Below, piece by piece: positions 1-7,400 of a stretch of DNA of 8,500 bases. The notes under the pieces are model-generated. The model searched no databases. It had not been told where the DNA came from and saw nothing but the letters and a program-made list of their open reading frames with translations. The stretch's first letter is position 1. The number at the start of each line of letters is the position of its first letter. The translations under genes were made by a program, and so were the position numbers. The DNA lies in the NCBI GenBank assembly GCA_903832105.1, contig CAILAO010000555.1, positions 1-8,500 of the forward strand, given 5' to 3'. The stretch is from an uncultured Pseudomonadota bacterium. GTDB lineage: Bacteria > Bdellovibrionota_B > Oligoflexia > Oligoflexales > CAILAO01.

Positions 1-1362
1 GGCTTCGGCGAGTCGTCTTTGAACAACGACGACTTCGCCTGCAAACCGCGCTATGAGATTTTTGATCACTTCATCAAAGCTCGCATTGGAGCCTTCTTTA
101 TAGCCTTTTTCGCCTATCACCCTGCAGGCCTCTCCCCTGGCCAACGGATCGGGATTCGTGTCGATCTCGCGTAAGAGTACCCCAAGAATCCTGTCCGAAA
201 ACGGATAACGCCGGTTGGAAAGATGCGCGATGGCTTTGACCTTTTTAATACCGGAATTTGACTGCACGGCCTTGAGGACCGCATCAGCTCCCGCATTGAA
301 TAGAAAATCAAAAAACTCCCACTGTTCACGGCAGGTGTTCGTGGTGTCAGATGATATCTGTGCTGGGTCTGGAGGATAGCTGTGAAGCTCAAGAGACCCC
401 GAAACATACTGCTCAACACCTCTTGATGTTAAGAAAAGCGGCAGTTGCCCGGGCATTTTTGGGTCAAAAATCTGCGGGTCAATTCCAACGTTGGGCAAGG
501 TCAGTGGATAATGTCTCGCAAAAGCCTCCTTCGGGACGAAATCCTTGTGAAGGCATGAGGTTTTCAGAACTGCGTTTTTCCACTCTTGATAGCTGACGAT
601 GCCATCACCATCGATATCAAAATTGTCAAAAGTCAATGTTGGGTCCAGAATTTCAGCCTCCCACACAAAAAACGGCGACAAGATATGCCGCGAGACAGGA
701 GTGAGCACAGACAAAATGAGACCGCTTTTTTCTGCTAGTTCCTCAATTTGTGTCTTCAGCTCAAACAGTGAATTGTTTGGAAAATCGTTCTCGACAAGAC
801 TTCCACTTTCGCATGACTGAATGACCAGAAGCGTTTCATCGACACCGAGTGATGAAATGATTTCAACAATTTCTTTGCCGGAAAGACCGCCGTCTGTAAG
901 CTGGAAATAAAAAGTTCCTGAGGTTTCCGTCATGCCGTGGCCAGTTAAACCAAAAACAACCATTGTCTTTGCGGCCGGATTTTGTTGCTGGTAAACTTGA
1001 ATAGATTTTTTGAGTCCGTCCATTGCACGCATAACATTTTCTTTGTTAGGATCGACGTTCGCAGAATGATGATCGTCCAGGTCTATCGTGTGCTGGTACA
1101 GGCCTCCTTTTGTCTGCGAAAAAACACCGACAAGTTCATCGCGAAGCGCAAGCGTTGCATTCTTCGAAACTCCCTTTCCAGCAGAAATCGTCACAAGCCA
1201 CTTGCCCGCGTGTGCGTCTCGTGGAGTAATGGATTCGGTGTGAGAGCTGTTTTCCATAACGCGAGGAGCATCTCTCCCGCAGGCCATCAAAAAAAGGAAC
1301 AAGAGTGGAAGTGAAAGAAAAATTTGACCACGGTCCCGAAAATTGAGTTTTCCTTTTTGCAT
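1..1362 (-). CDS. Clan CD (legumain/caspase-like) cysteine peptidase lipoprotein with EF-hand, 3' end outside window
   Basis: This reading frame is open from an ATG at 1362 to the left edge, giving 454 codons with no stop, so the C-terminus is missing. Residues 1-28 look like a lipoprotein signal: charged start MQKGKLNFRDR, a hydrophobic stretch, then lipobox LMAC with Cys28. Residue +2 is Gly, not Asp, which suggests an outer-membrane anchor. The peptidase core starts near residue 54. It has His142 in the motif TGHG and Cys184 in QSCESGS, and the 42-residue spacing fits the clan CD dyad. The CESGS wording is closest to legumain (C13), while the general layout also fits caspase-like C14. Residues 249-260 (DIDGDGIVSYQE) form a canonical Ca2+-binding EF-hand loop. 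From about 371 the sequence looks helical and HEAT-like, with DPLARGEACRVIG as one repeat core. A good ribosome site (AAGGAAG) lies 7 bases before the start. It diverges from the lexA operon. The substrate is unknown; the peptidase call is fairly secure, the exact family is not. Confidence 0.8.
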   Translation of the reverse strand, partial: MQKGKLNFRDRGQIFLSLPLLFLFLMACGRDAPRVMENSSHTESITPRDAHAGKWLVTISAGKGVSKNATLALRDELVGVFSQTKGGLYQHTIDLDDHHSANVDPNKENVMRAMDGLKKSIQVYQQQNPAAKTMVVFGLTGHGMTETSGTFYFQLTDGGLSGKEIVEIISSLGVDETLLVIQSCESGSLVENDFPNNSLFELKTQIEELAEKSGLILSVLTPVSRHILSPFFVWEAEILDPTLTFDNFDIDGDGIVSYQEWKNAVLKTSCLHKDFVPKEAFARHYPLTLPNVGIDPQIFDPKMPGQLPLFLTSRGVEQYVSGSLELHSYPPDPAQISSDTTNTCREQWEFFDFLFNAGADAVLKAVQSNSGIKKVKAIAHLSNRRYPFSDRILGVLLREIDTNPDPLARGEACRVIGEKGYKEGSNASFDEVIKNLIARFAGEVVVVQRRLAEA

Positions 1363-1369
1363 TTTTTAA

Positions 1370-1376
1370 CTTCCTT
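1370..1376 (-). promoter_or_regulatory. Ribosome binding site of the peptidase gene
   Basis: AAGGAAG on the - strand, 7 bases upstream of the ATG at 1362. It supports that start, which also yields a complete lipoprotein signal peptide. Confidence 0.7.
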
Positions 1377-1413
1377 GATTTTGGATGAGAGGAAGGTGAC
1401 AACAGATACATTT

Positions 1414-1422
1414 ATTATACCA
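1414..1422 (-). promoter_or_regulatory. Extended -10 promoter of the peptidase gene
   Basis: On the - strand the sequence reads TGGTATAAT: a perfect -10 hexamer (1419 down to 1414) preceded by the TGn of an extended -10. No good -35 is seen at 17 bases (ACAAAG), which fits an extended -10 type. Transcription would start near 1407, leaving a leader of about 45 bases with the ribosome site. The left arm of an inverted repeat overlaps the TG element, so a bound protein there could block this promoter. Confidence 0.6.
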
Positions 1423-1448
1423 CCCGCAAAGAATTTCTTTGTAGGGTG
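1421..1448. repeat. Inverted repeat between the divergent promoters (possible operator)
   Basis: The core CAAAGAA (1427-1433) and TTCTTTG (1435-1441) are perfect 7-base inverted arms around a single T. Outside them CACCC (1421-1425) pairs with GGGTG (1444-1448), with one and two unpaired bases between inner and outer arms. Twelve base pairs in 28 bases is more than expected by chance in a short spacer. It touches the extended -10 of the peptidase gene. A one-base centre suits a dimeric DNA-binding protein better than an RNA hairpin. The binding protein is unknown. Confidence 0.55.
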
Positions 1449-1476
1449 TCAGTAATATCGCGCCCTAATATACTGA
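1449..1476. repeat. Second, weaker inverted repeat in the divergent region
   Basis: TCAGTA (1449-1454) and TACTGA (1471-1476) are perfect 6-base inverted arms separated by 16 bases. AT-rich sequence inside both arms extends the symmetry loosely. It directly abuts the stronger repeat at 1421-1448. Six-base arms with a long spacer can arise by chance, so this is only a candidate site. Confidence 0.3.
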
Positions 1477-1501
1477 AAGTTCTAATGTTTTTAAATTCCC
1501 C

Positions 1502-1530
1502 TTGCCAAATACTGTACATTTGTACACTAT
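1502..1530 (+). promoter_or_regulatory. lexA operon promoter
   Basis: The -35 candidate TTGCCA (1502-1507) and the -10 candidate CACTAT (1525-1530) are 17 bases apart. The predicted transcription start, about 7 bases after the -10, falls at 1537-1538, on the lexA ATG itself. The SOS operator fills the spacer and overlaps the -10, the normal arrangement for LexA repression. The -10 is imperfect, so its exact position is an inference. Confidence 0.5.
1510..1529. promoter_or_regulatory. SOS box (LexA operator)
   Basis: The site reads TACTGT, then ACATTTGT, then ACACTA. It matches the gammaproteobacterial consensus TACTGT-N8-ACAGTA at 11 of the 12 fixed positions. Its core is TGTACA-TT-TGTACA, a perfect inverted repeat, which also fits a GTAC-N4-GTRC type of site as described for LexA2 of pseudomonads. 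It lies between the -35 and -10 of lexA and ends 8 bases before the start codon. No second copy was found in the window, so the whole operon appears to depend on this one site. Confidence 0.85.
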
Positions 1531-1537
1531 AGATTCG

Positions 1538-2224
1538 ATGGACGAGTTGACTGAACGACAACGAAAAATTTTAGAGTTCATCGCCTCCTTTCACGAGAGG
1601 GCGGGGTATCCGCCCTCACTTCGTGAGATCGCAGCGACGTTCGAGATTAATGTGAACGGTGTGCAGGCCCATCTCACTGCCCTGGAAAAAAAGGGTTATG
1701 TGAAACGTACCGATGGGAGAGGCCGGGCACTCAAAATCATCGATCGTCGGGTTCACTCAAAGGGTCCGCTCGGCATTGCTATAGGTGCTGCGTTACAGGA
1801 TCTTGGTGAGGGATTTCGCCTCCCTTTGGTTGCAAAAATCCCGGCGGGAAACCCCGTAGCTGTTGAGGACCAACATGACCGTTCGGTGGAAATCTCATCG
1901 CGTTTTTTCGGTGGCGGTTCCGCTAAAGATGCTACAGTCGCAGTCGAAGTATCGGGAAACAGCATGGCTGGCGATGCCATCATGGATGGAGACCTTGCTA
2001 TCATCAAGCTGCAGCAAACGGCAAGGCCGTCTGACATCGTAGCCGTGAGGATTGATCGTGATGAAGTCACATTGAAGCGCCTAGTGAGGCATCCAGAAAA
2101 TCATCCAGAAAGACCCGATTTGATGGAACTTCGTCCCTCGAATCCAGAGTATAAGACAAGACTCGTCCCCGCTGATCAGGTTGAAATTGTCGGTGTTTTG
2201 ACTGGCATCATTCGGAAAATCTAG
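1538..2224 (+). CDS. lexA: LexA, SOS transcriptional repressor (S24 autopeptidase)
   Basis: A 228-residue LexA. Residues 1-70 are the winged helix-turn-helix DNA-binding domain (start MDELTERQRKILEFI, then SLREIAATF and VNGVQAHLTALEKKGYV). The self-cleavage site is Ala103-Gly104 in IPAGNP. The catalytic dyad is Ser142 in SGNSM and Lys180 in VTLKRL, with the normal 38-residue spacing. The protein ends in the usual GVLTGIIRKI. The linker before the cleavage site is about 19 residues longer than in E. coli LexA. The ATG at 1538 gives the family's standard N-terminus. A TTG at 1502 is in frame but would put the SOS box inside the gene. No Shine-Dalgarno sequence precedes 1538, so the message may be leaderless. 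Being first in the operon it should repress itself and the mutasome genes. It may be the genome's only LexA or a second, operon-specific one. Confidence 0.95.
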   Translation: MDELTERQRKILEFIASFHERAGYPPSLREIAATFEINVNGVQAHLTALEKKGYVKRTDGRGRALKIIDRRVHSKGPLGIAIGAALQDLGEGFRLPLVAKIPAGNPVAVEDQHDRSVEISSRFFGGGSAKDATVAVEVSGNSMAGDAIMDGDLAIIKLQQTARPSDIVAVRIDRDEVTLKRLVRHPENHPERPDLMELRPSNPEYKTRLVPADQVEIVGVLTGIIRKI

Positions 2225-2254
2225 GCCTCATCACAACATTGTAATCGTTAAGCA

Positions 2255-2260
2255 GCGAGG
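2255..2260 (+). promoter_or_regulatory. Ribosome binding site of imuA
   Basis: GCGAGG lies 7 bases before the ATG at 2268 and supports that start over the internal Met25. The 43-base lexA-imuA gap shows no terminator and no second SOS box. Confidence 0.55.
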
Positions 2261-2267
2261 TTCAACC

Positions 2268-2987
2268 ATGTTTGAGCATTGTCATGACGCTAAATTATCT
2301 TTAATTGAGCATCTTCGTTCGACTGGTCTTGCAAATAATATGTCGATTAAAACCGGGCGAGAAAAATTGGAGCTTGGCACTGCGAGACTTCCCTCTTTAA
2401 TTCCTGCACTCGATGCTTTCTTAGGCGGCGGTTTTCCTTTTGGCGCTGTTTCGGAATGTGGCATGCCCCTTGGCATGGGTGGACGCTATCTCCTGCTAAA
2501 GTTTCTTGCTCAAGCTGCGGAGCAGCATGAACCCCCTCTCTGGGTTCTTTGGATTTCATCACATCAGGATCTTGAAGTCTATCCTCCAGCTTGGGTTTCG
2601 TTCTTTAACCTCCAAAATTCAGGTCACGAAGCTGCTTTTGACCACATCATTTTTGCGTACTCTGAAAAGCCGGTGCAAGACTTGAAAAGAGCCCTTGCAC
2701 GCAAGCTTTTTCAAGTTGTCATTATGGACGCGCCGCCCAAACTTGATCACGGAGAGTGTTCTTTCATCAGCCAAAACGCAAGAGAACAGAAGCAGGCTGT
2801 GATCATCGTTCGTGATTTTCTACTTTCAAATAAGCGTGGCAACGTGTGGGCTACGCTTCGTATGAACTGCGTGAAAAATTCCTATACACGTCAATACGTT
2901 TTACAGGCCGTGCGAGGGCTTTCTAAGAAAATCCTCTATCTTGATGAGGATATGATCACTCGGCAAAAAGTGGACTCATGTTTATAG
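2268..2987 (+). CDS. imuA: ImuA, RecA/SulA-like mutasome accessory protein
   Basis: A 239-residue RecA-fold-like protein. ImuA proteins are needed with ImuB for DnaE2-dependent damage-induced mutagenesis. The stretch LDAFLGGGFPFGAVSECG (about residues 48-65) follows the RecA N-terminal core pattern in which LD..LGGG.P.G leads into the P-loop. The P-loop itself is degenerate: residues 65-73 read GMPLGMGGR, without the Lys-Thr/Ser of a working Walker A. VVIMDAPP (150-157) sits at the Walker B position. ATP binding is therefore doubtful. Identity rests on this pattern plus its place between lexA and imuB. The gene ends inside imuB (10-base overlap), so the two are probably translationally coupled. 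The first 30 residues show no recognisable motif. Confidence 0.85.
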   Translation: MFEHCHDAKLSLIEHLRSTGLANNMSIKTGREKLELGTARLPSLIPALDAFLGGGFPFGAVSECGMPLGMGGRYLLLKFLAQAAEQHEPPLWVLWISSHQDLEVYPPAWVSFFNLQNSGHEAAFDHIIFAYSEKPVQDLKRALARKLFQVVIMDAPPKLDHGECSFISQNAREQKQAVIIVRDFLLSNKRGNVWATLRMNCVKNSYTRQYVLQAVRGLSKKILYLDEDMITRQKVDSCL

Positions 2988-4468
2988 CCATTCAAACAAA
3001 AGAAATCTCCCAAGAACGCCTTCAATGCTTGACGACCAGAGTCATGCGGTGGGCGGAACCAGATATTTGGCTTCTTGATATCACAGCGTTTATTTCATAT
3101 TGGCGAGGTTATGCATCGCTTCTCAAAACCGATTGCCTTGGTCTTTGGCGCAGCATTTTGCAGGAGACATTTCCTGAGGAGGATTTCGTCCGGAAAGATT
3201 CTGACTTAGAAGGGGAGGGTACGCTCTCACTCAGCTTTTCTTATCGCGCCGCGATCTCCAGTAATCCCTGGAGGGCCATGCTGCTTCTTTTTCTCTTAAA
3301 AGAACGGCGCATTACAGGGCTGATCGATGCTTCGCGAAGTCTCGCCGTTTCGCTCTTTCAAGACATGCCTTGGCCCCTTTGGTGGGATGCCGTTGTGCGG
3401 TGCGCTGAGCACTACGAGACCCTGAACATGAAAGGGTTTAAGATGGCCGTATTTAGCCGTCAGTCGGAACGTCTAAGGCGCGGAATGGAACGCCTCGGCA
3501 TGACGCGGCCCTCTGATACGAGGCGTTTGCATTACGCGGGCTTTCAAAAGCGCTATGGTTCGTTTCTTGCTGATCTTTGGCAGATGAGTTGGGCCGACAC
3601 TTGGTCTCGCAGTTTATATGAGACCCCTTTTCCTTGGATCTCTTTCGCGTTTAAAGATAAGCCTGAAATCACGAGGCGTCTTGACGATCCTATGATCGAA
3701 TGGGACTTATTGACGGTCTATATTAAAGAGGATCTTGATCGCTTATCAAAAAAACTTCATGAGAGGGAGAGGCTTCTGACGCTTGTTTGGACCCTCACCC
3801 TGAGCGACCTCACGCTACTCCCGGTACGAGTGACTTTCCGGAGTCCTCATAACCTCAGTCAAGAGGGAGGAATTCATAAGACCACGCTTCTTCAAATGGG
3901 ATATATGTTCGATTCGCAAGTCGAAAAAGTACTGAAGGGTCATCTCGATGCACAATATTACGATCCTCCCAAAACCATCATTGGCTGGACCATGAATGTT
4001 GCGGAGACGATGTTTCCGCCGCCTCTTCCAACCTCTCTTTTTGAGATGCTGGATGAAAGAAATCTTCGTCATGCGGAGCTGATCCAACTTGAAAACGAAC
4101 TCCCAATTCCTCTATATCGCTATTCTCTTCGTGATGAGTGGTTTCCGGAACATTCTTACGTACGCCGTGAGGCGAGTAAGAAGGAGGATCTAAAACATTC
4201 TCCCGAGATGCTTCGCTCTCTATATGCTGCTGCAGCGAAAAGGCCGCTTTATATTTTTACAGAGCCGAAGTCCTTTGTCCCTCCTGTCGTTCAAAAGCAA
4301 AGGTCCTCTCAAGAGACTCCCGAACACACGATGAATAAGTGGTGGCTCGACCCTTCGCTTCAAGATCTCGAACGAACCTATCAAACTTATACCGATATGG
4401 CGGGACGAGCCCACTGGGTTTTTCAAAATTCTTCAGGGGTATGGTATAAACATGGCGTCTTTGGTTAA
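2978..4468 (+). CDS. imuB: ImuB, catalytically inactive Y-family polymerase-like mutasome hub
   Basis: A 496-residue ImuB. The family keeps a Y-polymerase shape without the catalytic acids and bridges the beta clamp, ImuA and DnaE2. Visible here: the palm strand WLLDIT (31-36); a thumb-like helical region (about 170-205, MERLGMTRPSD to KRYGSFL); a little-finger region (about 235-345); and the ImuB-specific C-terminus (about 420-496), ending WVFQNSSGVWYKHGVFG, the usual W.LHG.FA-type ending. In typical ImuB the LLDIT strand lies near residue 100; here it is at 32, so the first palm segment seems absent. At the normal clamp-motif site, residues 351-355 read PTSLF, keeping LF but not the leading Gln. 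The start overlaps imuA by 10 bases and has only a weak ribosome site, suggesting reinitiation. Aromatic and basic residues are unusually common. Confidence 0.88.
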   Translation: MFIAIQTKEISQERLQCLTTRVMRWAEPDIWLLDITAFISYWRGYASLLKTDCLGLWRSILQETFPEEDFVRKDSDLEGEGTLSLSFSYRAAISSNPWRAMLLLFLLKERRITGLIDASRSLAVSLFQDMPWPLWWDAVVRCAEHYETLNMKGFKMAVFSRQSERLRRGMERLGMTRPSDTRRLHYAGFQKRYGSFLADLWQMSWADTWSRSLYETPFPWISFAFKDKPEITRRLDDPMIEWDLLTVYIKEDLDRLSKKLHERERLLTLVWTLTLSDLTLLPVRVTFRSPHNLSQEGGIHKTTLLQMGYMFDSQVEKVLKGHLDAQYYDPPKTIIGWTMNVAETMFPPPLPTSLFEMLDERNLRHAELIQLENELPIPLYRYSLRDEWFPEHSYVRREASKKEDLKHSPEMLRSLYAAAAKRPLYIFTEPKSFVPPVVQKQRSSQETPEHTMNKWWLDPSLQDLERTYQTYTDMAGRAHWVFQNSSGVWYKHGVFG

Positions 4469-7400
4469 AACTTACGGCTGGTACGAGTGGCTCTGCCACA
4501 CAAATTTTTCGTTTCTCATCGGGGCGTCACATCCCGGCGAGATGGTCGAAACGGCTGTCAAATATGGCTATTTATCTCTTGGTATTACTGACTATGATGG
4601 TGTTTACGGCATCGCACGCGCCTATCGCGTGCGGCAAAAACTTCTTAAAAAGGAAGTCAAGAGATCTCTTCGGCTTCGCTATGGTGCCGAAATCCACCTT
4701 GCGCCTGATCACAATCTTCCGCTCTGTCTTCAGGATACGCTGATCCTATACGCCCTGTCGCATGAAGGATATTTTAATCTTTGTTCACTTCTCACCTTGG
4801 CTCATCGTGGGGGAAAAAAAGAAGCCCATCTCTCCATGGACGACCTCTTGGCGCACCCCGTAAACGACTTGATCGCTATTTTGCCCATGAGAGGAGTCAT
4901 TAGGAGAGGCGAGGGGGAGCATATCAGAGGACTCGCCGAGCGATATGCCCCTCTCAAAGAACATTTAAAGGGTCGCTTTTATTCGGCGCTTAGCAGGCAT
5001 CTCAATCAAGCTGAAGACCGATGGATTCCTTTTGGTATCGCTCTTTCGAAGGAGCTTGAGATATCAACGCTTCTTTGCCAAGACGTATTTTTTCATACGA
5101 AAGGGCGCAAAGCCTTGAACGATGTTCTTCATGCGATCAGGTGTAATCGAACGATGAGTGAGACTGGGCGCGAATTTTTTATCAATGCTGAACGGCGTCT
5201 TCATAGTCTCGAAGAACTCGAAAAGATCTATGCACCGCTTCCTGGTTTTGAAGCGTCGCTTAAAACGTCAAAAAACCTTTCTGAGATGTTTCACTTTGAT
5301 CTTCATGAACTGACCTATCATTATCCGAAAGAAATGATCCCGGCAGGTCTCACAGCGCAAGAGTTTTTGGAATCTTTGGCTTGGGAGCATGCAAGGAAGA
5401 TTTATGGAACTCTTCTTCCTGATAAAGTAGAGCATCTTCTTCGTCACGAGTTGCAGCTTGTAAACCATCTTTCGTTCGCTGATTATTTTCTCACGGTGTG
5501 GGATATTGTGCGTTGGGCGAGGTCTCAAGATATTCTCTGTCAAGGCCGTGGAAGCGCCGCCAACAGCGCGGTTTGTTATGTCCTCGGTATCACGGCGGTC
5601 GATCCGAGCCGGTTTGATCTTCTATTTGAACGCTTTATTAGTGTCGAGCGTGGCGAGCCACCCGATATCGATGTTGATTTCGAGCATGAACGTCGCGAGG
5701 AGGTGATTCAATATATTTACAAGCGTTTTGGAAGGGATCGCGCGGCGATGGTCGCTAACGTCGTGACGTTTAAATCAAAGGGTGCGATGAGGTTTGTGGG
5801 AAAGGCACTCGGGATTCCCGAAGGGCTTTTAAGCCACGCTTCTCAGATTCTGGATGTTAGAGACACAAGAGAATTTCGCGGGAATAGGTTCGAAAAAACT
5901 GTGGCCCTCGCGAGGGAAGACTACTTGAAGCGCACACATGACTCTTCTGATAAATTGGATTGTATCTCGGATTATACGTTTAAACTTTGGGCAGCCTTTG
6001 CGAACGAGCTGCGAGGGTTCCCCCGGCATCTTGGAATTCACTCCGGGGGATTTGTGGTGAGCGATCTTCCTATTCACCGTCTTGCGCCGACAGAACCCGC
6101 GACTATGCCGGGGCGCACCGTGATTGCTTGGTGCAAAGAAGATATCGAAGCTCTTGGTTTTTTTAAGATCGATATCTTGGCGCTTGGCATTCTTACGGCG
6201 ATTAAAAAATGTCTCGCTATGATTAGGGAAAACTACAAGAAAGACCTGCGGCTTACCACCATTCCACCCGAGGATCCCGCAACCTATCAGATGATTCAAG
6301 GTGCCGACACGGTCGGTGTCTTTCAGATAGAATCAAGAGCCCAGATGTCGATGCTTCCGAGGCTTAAGCCAAAAAACTTTTATGATCTTGTGGTTGAGGT
6401 CGCCATCATAAGGCCAGGTCCGATCCAAGGTGGCATGATTCATCCTTATCTTAGGCGAAGAAACGGCGAGGAACCTCTCGACATTCCCGATCCGAGGCTT
6501 GAACCTATTCTTAAGAGAACCTACGGAGTTCCTATCTTTCAAGAGCAAGTGATGAGGGTCGCTATGGCAGTCGGGGGCTTTACGGCAGGGCAAGCTGATG
6601 AGCTTAGAAAAAACATCGGGTCTTTTTCGATACATGGCGATGTCGATCTTTGGATCGGAAATCTTGAAAGCGGCATGAGAAAGAACGGAATCAAAGAAGA
6701 TTTTATTCAAGGAATTTTGGGGCAAATCAGGGGATTTTCAAGCTATGGATTTCCAGAGTCTCACGCGGCCTCTTTCGCCCTTCTTGCTTATGCTTCGGCA
6801 TTTCTTAAATGTCATTTTCCTGCGGCCTATTTTGCGGCGCTTCTCAATGCACAGCCGATGGGATTTTATAGCCGTGATACTCTCATTAAAACTGCTGAAC
6901 GTCTTGGTGTCCAAATACTTCCTATTTGTGTTAATCACTCCGAATGGGATGCTAAGCTTGAAGTGATTGCTGGAAAAGGCCAGAGGGAGTTTGGCGTCAG
7001 ACTTGGGTTCCACCTCATTCGAGGTGTCTGTAAGGAGCAAGTTAAGGCCTTTGTTGCTCGTAGAAAAGAACATGGGGCATGGGACCATCTGGAAACATTT
7101 CTGAAGGAGGCGCGACTAAGCCGTCTTGATCTCACAGCGCTCGCTGCGGCAAACGCTCTCAAAGTCCTTAATGTCGACAGAAAAGATTCGATCTGGCTGG
7201 CCGAGGCCGCTCCTTACGCCCAGTATCTCGAAGAACGGGAAACAAAGGTCCTCTTTCCAGAGGAATCCGAACTAGAAGCGGTTCAGGCCGACTATCAGGC
7301 GACTTCAACGTCTCTTGGACGTCATCCAACTCTCCTTATTAAAGAACATGCTTGGGTTTTTGACGTCCCGATCGAAAAATTGGCACTAGGCGTGAAGCTT

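Noticed and set aside
351..1314. Three short + strand frames at 351-596, 599-820 and 982-1314
   Set aside because: They lie antisense to the continuous peptidase frame, which has a signal peptide, catalytic motifs and an EF-hand; the short frames show no motifs or ribosome sites.
1414..1529. LexA control of the divergent peptidase gene
   Set aside because: The SOS box is about 90 bases upstream of that gene's -10 and does not overlap its promoter; no other SOS-like site was found near it.
1502..1537. In-frame TTG at 1502 as an earlier lexA start (adds 12 residues)
   Set aside because: It would place the SOS box inside the gene and add residues absent from the LexA family; the ATG at 1538 gives the standard N-terminus.
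2225..2267. Possible terminator or second promoter between lexA and imuA
   Set aside because: Only a trivial 4-base inverted repeat (ACAA-CA-TTGT) and no T-run or promoter pair are present in the gap.
4441..4449. Two-codon mini-frame (ATG GTA TAA) just before the dnaE2 start
   Set aside because: AGGGG is only 1 base from this ATG, too close for normal initiation; likely chance.
5829..6299. 156-codon - strand frame within dnaE2, and similar ones at 6333-6725 and 6738-7088
   Set aside because: Antisense to highly conserved DnaE2 sequence, with no recognisable domain; best explained as shadows of the coding strand.
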